Assembly: GCA_024509875.1 (NCBI GenBank)
Contig: JAMPIV010008508.1
Span: 341,501 to 405,500, forward strand
Direction of reading: 5' to 3'
DNA length: 64,000 nucleotides
DNA from: Oreohelix idahoensis
Lineage: Eukaryota > Mollusca > Gastropoda > Stylommatophora > Oreohelicidae
The position numbers were made by a program, and so were the translations under genes. The notes under the pieces were generated by a model, which was not told where the DNA came from, ran no database searches, and was given only the letters and a program-made list of their open reading frames with translations. Below are positions 44,088 to 56,167 of this stretch, piece after piece. The first letter of the stretch is position 1, and each line of letters opens with the position of its first letter.

Positions 44088-44937
44088 TGTGAACGGTGGT
44101 TTGGTTTTGGAAGAGTAATAGAGTGTCGAGAAATGGTTTGAAAAGGGTGAATGCAATTGTTAAAAGTTGTGGTAGGGTGAACGCATTTTAGGAGTGCACG
44201 AAAAATGTAGAACGGGGTTTGTCAGTCGGATGTTGAACGCGCGCAACGGAAGTCAGCACGTTTTGGACGTTGTGCGTTGGAACAAGGTTAAAAGTGGCAG
44301 CGAAATGAAAAAGTACATGGTTCCCGATAAAGAAGATAGACTCTTAGATAAAACAGAGACAGACGTAGTGATCAGGTAAACTGGTAGAAAAGCAACATCC
44401 CTGGCAGTTTGTGGGCCAGTCTTCTAGCAAGATACACCAGAAGGTCACTAAGCGAACGTTATAAAGATAACTAATTTTTCTTAGAAGATTACTAAGGTGA
44501 TATAGCAGTGGAAAATTAGACGAGAGCAGATCAGTGACAGATATGTACAAGAATATGATTTTTTTGGATGTCGCTGAATTTGAGAAAATGTACGAATGGA
44601 ATTTTCATTGCAAGTTGAATGTAAAAATCTATGAGGTAAATTCGCAGAAGAGAGAAGCGGATTCTACTGTATTTTAAATAAAACCTTGAAGTTCGTTCTA
44701 CTGAAGTTTGAGTACAGTGTGTCGACAAGTAGAATCATCAACCATCTGTACGTCTTGTCTAACAGTACATTTCATCACTTGATTTCATCAGAGTGTTTAC
44801 CCGTGTCTGTTCACACACACCTTACCTGCTTACTGTCAAGGGTAGAGATACGAATCACACTATATGAACACTATATAAAAAAATGCAAACATCAACCACC
44901 CATCACGGCCACATGGGTTGAATGGTGCCGTTGACCA
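44088..44937. repeat. Left arm of D
   Basis: Reverse complement of 46991-47840, with TG at one end and CA at the other, as in LTRs. It is not clear which arm has the ancestral orientation, because neither an obvious primer site nor a polypurine tract is next to an inner end. Confidence 0.92.
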
Positions 44938-45737
44938 GCCCTAAACTGGACAATGACAAAGAAGACAGATAACAGGTGGTGGTAAAAAGATACCCAGTGA
45001 CCAGTCCGCACCCCACAAATTTAAATTGCAACGAAAAGTGGTTCTAGAGACTAATTACAGAAATTTTGCTGATGAACAATTATATGAAAATAGAAGGAAG
45101 AAAACCAGCATCTTGATTCTCCGCCAGATAACAGGTAGTGAATGATGCCAATGACCAGTCCACACCAGACAGTGAAATAGAGACACAGAAAGATTTACGT
45201 AAACAAGAAGAATATCCTTTTTCAAGACTCAAGTACACAGAAAGAACGTCGTATATCAAGGAGCAAATCAACGATCTGCATCCTGTCATAGCAAGTATTA
45301 CACGAAGAGAAGACCTGCGTTCTGAAGATACGAGATTACTTAAATTCTTTTCACCCTGAACCAACGATAGATGATCCTACAATGTGCACCAACAATAAAA
45401 TAAATAAGGCATGCCGATCGCGCGCAAGTAGTTAAAACTATAGACAAGACCGTGTGCGAGACAAAAATATTATATTAACAAGACACAGCTATTCCAAACA
45501 AGCAAGAAAGAGCATAGCACCGAATATTTTAGTTTACTTAACTTAAATCATTTAGATATTAATTAATTATAAGTTATGTATTGTTTATTATTATTTCACA
45601 TCTGTTTATATTTGAATCACATATAAATCTTATCATTATATTTTAGACTTGATTAGAGTGGTTAGATTTGTTTTCAGGTAACTAATACAAAATTTTTCCA
45701 GGTATTTGACTATACTAACAATCACAGGTCCTGTATC
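44938..45737 (+). other. D leader, with an imperfect duplication and acceptor-like sites
   Basis: Two similar segments ('agataacaggtggtgg...gaccagtccgcaccc' near 44968 and 'agataacaggtagtg...gaccagtccacacca' near 45126) show an old duplication. A 73-codon ORF at 45138-45359 is rich in charged residues and has no known motif. Just upstream of the gag start, 'tttgttttcag|g' and 'tttttccag|g' look like splice acceptors, as in the leader of C. Confidence 0.45.
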
Positions 45738-46990
45738 ATGCAGCAACAGCAGCCAAATCTGGGCGTTGACCCGGACGTCGCTGTTATACAGCAAGTTGTT
45801 AGAACCCTAGCAACCAGGGAGGGTAATGCTAGGTTCCAAAATATTAGAAGCATAGTAATGCCTTACTCTGGTGACCCTAAGTCATGCAGACAATGGCTTT
45901 TAGATATTCAAAAATATTGTACTTCTGCCAATATGGAGCAGGCAGATTATAAACAAATTGCATATCTTTCCTCGCAAGGATTAGTGACCGATTTTATAAG
46001 AAGACGCTTAGAAACGTTCCCTAATGAAACATGGGAGGAGCTAAGGAAAGAACATGTTCAGGCTTACTCTCAGATTACAGACAGCACATATGCGTGGACA
46101 CTTCTCCGCCAAATACAGCAACAACCTCAGGAATCAGTTCAAATGTTTAGTGACAGGTTGTTGAGCCTCGCAGAGGAGGCCTTCATGGGTCAAGACATAA
46201 ATCAACAAGAAGTTGAAAAACAACTAGTCGGCATATTTGTAGATGGGTTGGATGGAACGCCGATAAAGTTACACTTGATTCGTAAAGATCCCCAGAGTTT
46301 GAAACAGGCAGTCGACTAGCTGTGGGAGAGGAAAATATCAGAAAGCGTTTGGACCTAAGACTGGGAAGAGCTAGGACATATGAACAAAGGGAAGAAGAGC
46401 CCATGGAGATAGGGTTCTGTCAAAGAAGAGGACTGTCAGAAAGAGGAAGAGGGAGAAATGCGTAGTGGTTACAACACCGCTCTGGCGACCGGGTGATTCA
46501 GGATCAAACCCGGGCGACGGCATTTGAGGATTTTTCGTCGACCGGGAATTGGACTGGATTAACTCGAGACCTGGCGACGACATTTGAAGGAGTGTCGTCG
46601 ACCAGGGATTGGCGGCTCCTGAGCCGACCCAGCTGCAATGGGTACCTCCGAAATCGGAGAGTATTTGCCTGAATGGCGAGGGACACCTGTCTCTGTACAA
46701 GAAAAAAGGGATACTCACGTAAAATCAATGTCAGGTTAGACATTAGTAATAACCTGAAATTTCGCCTCGAGTATTAGCGGGCGTACGCAAAAAAAAAAAA
46801 TGCACCTGATATAATAAGAAGGGGAGAACACAGACTACCTGTGTGTTATATTTGCAATAGAGTTGGGCATAAGTCTTACTCATGCAGATATAGGCCGCAA
46901 GAGCCTCAACAGCCGGTACGTCGGGTTGAGACCTTTAATAGAACACACACTAGACACACAGAAGCATTGTCCGGTGACTGTGCTCAATCC
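45738..46990 (+). pseudogene. D Gag: capsid domain and CCHC knuckle, broken by a frameshift and a SINE
   Basis: It starts MQQQQPNLGVDP and has a retroviral-type capsid region (IVMPYSGDPKSCRQWLLDIQ... SVQMFSDRLLSLAEEAF... LVGIFVDGL). A missing base near 46315 ends this frame at TAG; the next frame carries on with GEENIRKRL... EEPMEIGF. A SINE then interrupts it (46460-46800). After the SINE comes PVCYICNRVGHKSYSC, a C-x2-C-x4-H-x4-C RNA-binding zinc knuckle. No protease follows. Without the two lesions it would be a normal capsid plus nucleocapsid; as it stands it is inactive. Confidence 0.88.
46460..46800 (+). mobile_element. tRNA-derived SINE, copy 1 (in gag of D)
   Basis: Close match to 55639-55989 but lacking the first ~10 bases of the head, so box A is incomplete. 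Box B (GGATCAAACCC), body, TCAGGTTA/TAACCT(G)A stem region and poly-A tail are present. Possible TSD AAATGC (46456-46461 and 46798-46803). Confidence 0.88.
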
Positions 46991-47840
46991 TGGTCACGGC
47001 ACCATTCAACCCATGTGGCCGTGATGGGTGGTTGATATTTGCATTTTTTTATATAGTGTTCATATAGTGTGATTCGTATCTCTACCCTTGACAGTAAGCA
47101 GGTAAGGTGTGTGTGAACAGACACGGGTAAACACTCTGATGAAATCAAGTGATGAAATGTACTGTTAGACAAGACGTACAGATGGTTGATGATTCTACTT
47201 GTCGACACACTAAACTCCAACTTCAGTAGAACGAACTTCAAGGTTTTATTTAAAATACAATAGAATCCGCTTCTCTCTTCTGCGAATTTACCTCATAGAT
47301 TTTTACATTCAACTTGCAATGAAAATCCCATTCGTACATTTTCTCAAATTCAGCGACATCCAAAAAAAATCATATTCTTGTACATATCTGTCACTGATCT
47401 GTTCTCGTCTAATTTTCCACTGCTATATCACCTTAGTAATCTTCTAAGAAAAGTTAGTTATCTTTATAACGTTCGCTTAGTGACCTTCTGGTGTATTTTG
47501 CTAGAAGACTGGCCTACAAACTGCCAGGGATGTTGCTTTTCTACCAGTTTACCTGATCACTACGTCTGTCTCTGTTTTATCTAAGAGTCTATCTTCTTTA
47601 TCGGGAACAATGTACTTTTTCATTTCGCTGCCACTTTTAACCTTGTTCCAACGCACAACGTCCAAAACGTGCTGACTTCCGTTGCGCGCGTTCAACATCC
47701 GACTGACAAACCCCATTCTACATTTTTCGTGCACTCCTAAAATGCGTTCACCCTACCACAACTTTTAACAATTGCATTCACCCTTTTCAAACCATTTCTC
47801 GACACTCTATTACTCTTCCAAAACCAAACCACCGTTCACA
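46991..47840. repeat. Right arm of D
   Basis: Reverse complement of the left arm. ORFs within it (for example 47378-47584) mirror those of the left arm (44344-44550) and are not evidence of coding. Confidence 0.92.
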
Positions 47841-49139
47841 CCAGACAGGTTGTAACTTGGAAACCCACGTATTTAAGTACAAAATGTTTCCTCTAGGTTA
47901 TTCTCATATATACTGAAACTGCTGGTAGATTTTGGGCTTGACCCATATATTGTATACAAGAAAAAGAAACATACAGAAACTTAATCATAATATTATACAC
48001 ACATCCTTTTCTACCCTCGCGTAAAATATAATATTCACTTCGGTTATTTAACTTAAATCAGAAACTATAAGCTTAGAGCTTGTCTCAATGTTTAAAACTC
48101 CCATGAAATAAACTCGTCATTTTTAAAAAAATCAATCATCATGAATTAGAAATACGTACATATTCCGTCAATACTCAAATGATGAATCAGTGCATTTGCT
48201 TAGTTAGTTAAATATATTCTCTGACTGGTTACTAGCAATGTAATTAAATTTATTTATAGCTGAATGAGTTTTTAGCTAGAAATTATAATTTATTCTGCTA
48301 TCCACTGTAACACAGTAACTTAGAGAATTTTAATGACTGGCCTAACTGGCAAAACACTCTGCACAAAAATCTAGTGAAGATATAATTCGAACTAACAATA
48401 AACACTCGACAATACTAGTCAATATATAATTACCTCACACAGAGCTACTTAAGACTATTCTCCAACGCAAACTGAGATTATAGTTATACTTAATAAAGTT
48501 ATCTAGAAACGAAGCTAGATATGTCTAGAGAAACTGCGTAGTCTGAATGAATGAAGTCTAAACTGCTGGGGTTTAAATATAGGAAAGAAAGAAATTAGCC
48601 CAGACTTAATACATTTAGCACCTACGTCCAGATTTACATATTACCTGCTCATTCTGCGAATCAAACGAATTCTTCACACTGAAACCGAAACCAGACTCGG
48701 GCAAATCGAGCGAACAGTCTCTCTTAGATCTTGTGTAACATGATTTACCAGACCATGTGAGATTTCTCCGCTCGAGAATTCACACTATTCTGCCTGCAGA
48801 CTATGGTCATAAACGCAATATAAGCGAGCTCGTCTTTGATCTCAAATCTTTCACCGTGAATAATTAACTTATAGGCGAACAGATCAGGGAAAAGTGATAG
48901 ACACTGGTCTTCCTTATCATCCCTGTCGAGAACGAATTAACACGATTCGATCTCTCATCAAAAACTTAGCTAACCGCAATAAAATGCGTTGCTAAATTAG
49001 AAAGGAAATGACAAAGGTTTGAATTGCTAACAATCTAGCGTATGCGAAAGAAAGGTAAAAGAGCGAAAGAAAGGTAAAAGACAAGTGTAGAATAAAGAAA
49101 AGATATATAAAATCTATTAATCATAATATCTCTGCCACA

Positions 49140-49432
49140 GGGCTTAACGAGCTAGAATAAACCATTGCTAAATTCTTCATAAAAGTGTCGGCAGATTATA
49201 GAATTAACATGCTTAGTGACAGCCGGCATTGTTTTCGCTTATCTGAATATCTTACGAAGACTCCCATGTGATAGAAGCTTTACTACTCTTCTATCGACAT
49301 TTCTGCCAAGAGTAATCTTGTGTAAAGATTGACTTCATTGAAGCCTTTAATAGATACTCTTGAGTTCTGGCCACTGTTGGTCCACTACTGCAAAGCAGGG
49401 GAGGCAATACCGTCTCAAGAATAATGAACACT
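49140..49432 (+). repeat. Dispersed repeat E, copy b, continuation
   Basis: Starts with the second GGGCT, then 'taacgagc...'; matches the reverse complement of about 56168-56440 and ends at 'gaggcaataccgtc'. Confidence 0.85.
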
Positions 49433-49555
49433 ATATACCCTAATTATAACCCAATGTACTTGAACAGGGTACCCCATGCACACGAGAAACACTAGTTTTG
49501 TCTGTACATGGTCCTAAAACCAAACCAAATCTGTATGTGATGTTTATCACAAGTG
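49428..49555 (+). repeat. Dispersed repeat F, copy 2
   Basis: Matches 27710-27850; it abuts the end of repeat E. Confidence 0.75.
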
Positions 49556-50216
49556 ACGAAGTCCTTAAAACCAAAAACAAACGCCGGTGAGAAATTTCTC
49601 TATCTTAAACATTATTTCTATTTTCTCTCCCTGTCATCTAATGACCTACCACATCTTTCCCTGTAATCTTTCGGTATTGTTTTTAGATTTTTAAAGATCA
49701 TTTTCATTACACACAGACAACTCCATCAGTGCTCTGATCTCCTCCCTTAGGTCACACAAGGAGGATCTCAGCACAGTGCACGAACTCCGTAGCACCAGTG
49801 AAGGTATCTGATCTCATTGTAGCAGTGGGGAGTAAGGGGCTCACCTATCAAATCTCTGATGAACAAAGCATTAAAGCCCTTTTGTTAAGATTATGAGCCA
49901 AAGAGTGACGGTCCCATCTACTCTTAATGCAGTTAAGACTGAATTGTTAACAGTATGGGATCACTTAGATTAGCGTAATATGTATATTATTGTCATTCAT
50001 GAGGGGTGTATGTAATATTTCATGTAATTGTTATTACATACAATCGAATGTTAACTTTGCTGAGGTAGTTTTCCCATTGATGTTTGCATACACACATATG
50101 GTCATACACACACGTGCGCGCGCACTGTTACATGCATACGTGCATATCAGAATCATTATTCTCCATAAAATTCATTTACATGATATAATAAAATGCAACG
50201 TACCTGTCATGGATTT
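49556..50216. other. Noncoding DNA
   Basis: No ORF with a known motif. There is a short CA/CG alternating patch near 50085-50130 ('cacacacgtgcgcgcgca'). Confidence 0.35.
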
Positions 50217-52600
<2,384 letters not shown>

Positions 52601-53805
52601 AGCTCGCTTGAGAACTCAGGTAGACACACCGGTTCTCTCCCCTCTTGTTGAGCCTGTTGGGTGCGAAAATGTGTACACGCTTATTAGCGCATGTAAACAG
52701 GAAAAATAGGCGTGGCTTCACAGTGAGTCTATAGACAGCGAATTGCATGTTTGGCTTTAGCAAAACGTAAACGCTAATTAAGGAAGCAAACGTGGTCGGA
52801 TCTCCGTGGCTATATTTACATCACACGTCACAGTACCCTAAAGGAGAACCTTTACATTCTTCTAACTGTAAAACTCTCAACATGAGGTAATTAAGCAAGT
52901 CCTCATGATCCAATAAAACAATTTTATTCTCAATCCACAGACAAAGTCATTTGCATGCATTTTCTTAAAACATCCTCATAAAAATGTGTCTTTGTACTGT
53001 TCATTTATTGGCTATTTTCTCCTTGTAGCCTTTCCAAGTTGGGGTAAGTATATCTGCTTAGTTCCTTTGCGTTTTCTTCTTAGATTTATCCGACTCAGGT
53101 TTAAACAACAGTTGAGCCTCTACCTCTTCTTTATGATATGAGCTAATTTGACATTTTACGAGCTCCGTTTCGTTTCTTTCATAAATTCAGCTCGTTCTCT
53201 CTACCTATTAGGCATTTCTGGCCTAACTAGGTTTTATTCTGAAATATTAAAAAGGTCACTCGAAGCTGTACTTACAAGGTATTTAGGAATTCCCACATTA
53301 TAAAATAAAGCAATCTGCTTTATAGAGTTAATGTCTTGATACTTCAAGATCAGCAGTTATACGTCCGTACAGACTGGCTTTTTGGGATCAACTGATTTCT
53401 GTTATCGAAGTTTTCCTTCGCGTCGTGGTGCGCGCTTTTTCCAGCCTTCTGGTTGGACAGTCTAATATTTCTTTATTTATTTTATTGGATCTTAAGTGCC
53501 TACCGATGGAGTGTCTCGGCTATTCCGATTTACGTCATCGGTTGCTGAGCAACTGCCGCCAAAGATTAGCGTTGAGTCGCTACTTAACCTAGATCCAGTT
53601 TCAATCTGATAACCGCGTATCTTGAGTCTATTTCAATAAAACCTCGTAACTATTCTTCCTAATCTAACTGATAACAATTAGCACGAATGATGCTATGGTA
53701 TCAGTAGTAGGCCATCCGGTGACTTTTGGTTGTTTCATTCTCGTTAGGTGGTTTTTTCGAATGTTTTCTATTTGGTGTCTTAACTGCCTGAATGGGTCTC
53801 ATTCA
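52601..53805. other. Noncoding DNA, no gene recognised
   Basis: No ORF with a known motif. GC content rises locally near 52640-52860. Confidence 0.35.
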
Positions 53806-53813
53806 AGTGGGAC

Positions 53814-54910
53814 CAGTGTTGCCACCGCTGGGTATTTTTTACTAGATCTAGGTTGTATGGCTTCCGTCTGGGTATCTTTGTATTTTTTTGTATAATCTGC
53901 GCACTGAGCATTATACATTATATTTATATTATAATTAAATGTAACAAATTATGTGCTATATATTTTTTATTCCACTTAAATTTAATTATTGTTTTTAACC
54001 ACATCAATGAGGATTTTTACTCGTTTACATCAACAATCTATTTCCTTTTATTCTGTTAATGGCTGTCATCTACAATACTCAGTCATTTTTGCGACGTGTT
54101 TTAAAGTATTCTTTTTAAATTTTTGACTTAAGCAGATAAACAGCATATTGTTTTTTTGTTTTGTTATTATAAGATTATAAAATGAGAGATGATGAAAGTA
54201 CGCTAGGTAGTTGTAGCCAGTATGACGACACACACGACACCTCACTCCTCAGCATGCGTCGAAAAAGTGTTTTCGAAGATTAACTTAGTTAAAACTAAAC
54301 AAACCAACAAGCTTTTGTGTGAAACAGTTTCCAATCGAATACTAGCCAAGCAAGCAGTTGCCAAAGATGGAGTTTGTCATAAGTTTAATCCTAGTAAAAG
54401 CGTGGTTGAAGATGTGCGTGAAGGACGTTGTCGGCAGAGATATGCAAAGATTTTGGAACTCCACAATCAAGATTCCACGTTGTCAATTCATGCATATGAT
54501 CTTGACCAAGGAGAAGTTGTCGACATGGATGCCGAGTCGCCGACAAGTGACAATATTCAACAGTAACAAGTTACAACTAACATTTTATATTTGACTGAGG
54601 AACATTTTGTTAATGTAACTACTGTAAGTATGTTACTGTTAAAATATCTCATTTTCAAGAGTTCTTATATTGGGGTGTTAATAAAAATCATTTTTATATA
54701 ATTGTGAATTTTTGGTAATAAAAAAAACAAAATAAAAAGGAAGAAATAAATAAAAATTGGTAGCACACAGTTTATTTGTACAAAAGTTGCACTAAAAGAT
54801 TGTGTAAGCATCGTCTATCCCGTGTATTTGAAGCATAAAATAATCTGGGTATTTCTGGATTTTTTAGAAGAAAATCTGGGTTTTTCTCTAGAACTTGAGT
54901 GGCAACCTTG
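53814..54910 (+). mobile_element. Internally deleted hAT DNA transposon
   Basis: Exact 8-bp TSD AGTGGGAC (53806-53813 and 54911-54918), the hAT hallmark length. Terminal inverted repeats: CAGTGTTGCCAC at the left, and CAAGGTTGCCAC as the reverse complement of the right (10 of 12 match). A second shared block, CTGGGTATTTTT / CTGGGTTTTTCT, is slightly further in. The only coding part is the transposase C-terminus. At 1.1 kb it is too short to be autonomous. Confidence 0.92.
54222..54566 (+). pseudogene. hAT transposase C-terminal dimerisation region
   Basis: 114 codons. The N-terminal part, PHSSACVEKVFSKINLVKTK, matches the S-S-A-x-V-E-R-x-F-S pattern of the hAT C-terminal dimerisation domain, followed by LLCETVSNRILAKQAV and a C-H-K-F-x-P-S segment. 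The RNase H-like catalytic Asp/Glu parts are absent, because the element is internally deleted. An in-frame stop lies a few codons upstream of the Met. AATAAA-like signals follow near 54680. A spliced 3' exon is possible in principle but nothing upstream in the element supports it. Confidence 0.8.
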
Positions 54911-55029
54911 AGTGGGACCTCCTGTCCAGAGCATAACGTTTGTCAATTTTTATATCAGTGAAACGATTTTTTTTTTTTTGGTTTTTTTTTTAATATAACA
55001 TTTTGCCTCTTTTTGGCATTCAACCTAGT

Positions 55030-55163
55030 TGGTGGCGAGGGACACCTGTCTCTGTACAAGAAATAAAGGGATACTCACGTAAAATTAATGTCAGGTTAGA
55101 CATAAAATAATAACCTGAGATTTCGCCTCGAGTATTAGCGGGCGTACGAAAAAAAAAAAAAAA
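55030..55163 (+). mobile_element. SINE copy 3, 5'-truncated
   Basis: Only the 3' third of the SINE (from GGCGAGGGACACCTGTC), ending in poly-A. TSD AACCTAGT (55022-55029 and 55164-55171). This is typical of target-primed reverse transcription that stopped early. Confidence 0.92.
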
Positions 55164-55171
55164 AACCTAGT

Positions 55172-55625
55172 CCGTTATATTAGGGCATGTCCAAATATAA
55201 AAGATTTTGAGATCTGGATATCGCTATGTCAGACAGAAAGCTATAGCTAAAACTGCAACTTATCAAGACACCACAACATCACCACCTTCATCAACCACTA
55301 GACCAGATCCTGTTGCGACACTATTTATTTCTTAAAATTTTTTTATCACTTCAGATTGGATGATACCAAGATGTCTAAAAGCATAAGAAATACGAAACGC
55401 AACAGGAGGCCAGAATAAATAAAAGAAAAAAGATGAGAACTAACATAAAATTCAGCAAACCACTAGCATAACTGATACCATCTTCAGCAACAAGTCCTCC
55501 CCGTCGCCCCAGGCAGCTGGAAGCAGATATCGTCACAATATGAAGTTATACCTTTTGAAGCAGCTATCAAGTAGTGCCAAACCACCAGAAGCAGAAACCG
55601 GTAATCTTGAACCACGAACTGGAAC
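55172..55625. other. Noncoding DNA between two SINEs
   Basis: No ORF or repeat recognised. Confidence 0.35.
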
Positions 55626-55638
55626 AGACAGCAAGATG

Positions 55639-55989
55639 GAGCCGCGCTAGCGTAGTGGTTACAACACCGCTCTGGCGACCGGGTGATTCAGGATCAAACC
55701 CGGGCGACGGCATTTGAGGATTTTTCGTCGACCGGGATTTGGACTGGATTAACTCGAGACCTGGCGAGTACATCTGAAGGAGTGTCGTCGATAAGGGACT
55801 GGCGGCTCCTGAGCCGACCCAGCTCTAATGGGTACCTCCGAAAACGGCGAGAATCTGCCTGAATGGCGAGGGACACTTGTCTCTGTACAAGAAAATAGGA
55901 TACTCACGTAAAAATCAATGTCAGGTTAGACATTAAAAATAACCTGAGATTTCGCCTCGAGTATTAGCGGGCGTACGAAAAAAAAAAAA
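55639..55989 (+). mobile_element. tRNA-derived SINE, copy 2, full length
   Basis: 351 bp with a perfect 13-bp TSD, AGACAGCAAGATG (55626-55638 and 55990-56002). The head starts GAGCCGCGC and has box A TAGCGTAGTGG (fits TRGYNNARNGG) and box B GGATCAAACCC at the tRNA distance, so transcription by Pol III is expected. The body ends in a hairpin (TCAGGTTA, loop, TAACCTGA), then GCGGGCGTACG and poly-A. The hairpin region would be the part recognised by a partner LINE. The parent tRNA cannot be named with confidence. Confidence 0.95.
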
Positions 55990-56167
55990 AGACAGCAAGA
56001 TGAGGCAGAGAACATTCAGAATCACCCGCCGTGAAAAATGCCTTCTTCACCTATTGGCATGTATCCAAAAGATTCTGGAATCTCTATAGATATGACCTGA
56101 TATGACCTGACATGTCCTGTGAGTTCTAACAAAATAATCATCACCATTTTCCTTTTCGTTCTAAATG

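Larger units (their letters stand above)
44088..47840 (+). mobile_element. Element D: gag-only retroelement with INVERTED terminal repeats
   Basis: Arms 44088-44937 and 46991-47840 (850 bp each) are reverse complements with few differences. Outer ends are TGTGAACGG...CCGTTCACA; inner ends are ...TTGACCA / TGGTCACGG.... A 4-bp direct repeat, CCAG (44084-44087 and 47841-47844), flanks the unit, and LTR-B sequence continues across it. Between the arms lie a leader, a Gag capsid region and a CCHC zinc knuckle, but no PR, RT or integrase. It resembles a non-autonomous terminal-repeat-with-GAG element, except that the repeats are inverted. A SINE is nested in its gag. Confidence 0.9.
29951..49139 (+). 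mobile_element. Solo LTR of family B with two nested elements
   Basis: The LTR (TGTCGTAG...TCTGCCACA) is present as 29951-31078, 44016-44087 and 47845-49139, about 2.5 kb when the nested elements are ignored. It is flanked by the 5-bp TSD GGGCT (29946-29950 and 49140-49144) and sits in repeat E. No internal B sequence is present, so it is a solo LTR left by LTR-LTR recombination. Its middle is interrupted by element C and then by element D. The strand given is the LTR strand that starts TGTCG; family B's gag reads on the opposite strand. Confidence 0.9.

Noticed and set aside
44194..44934. ORFs in the left arm of D mirrored in the right arm
   Set aside because: Same reason: a consequence of the inverted repeat; on opposite strands the frames are not conserved beyond DNA identity.
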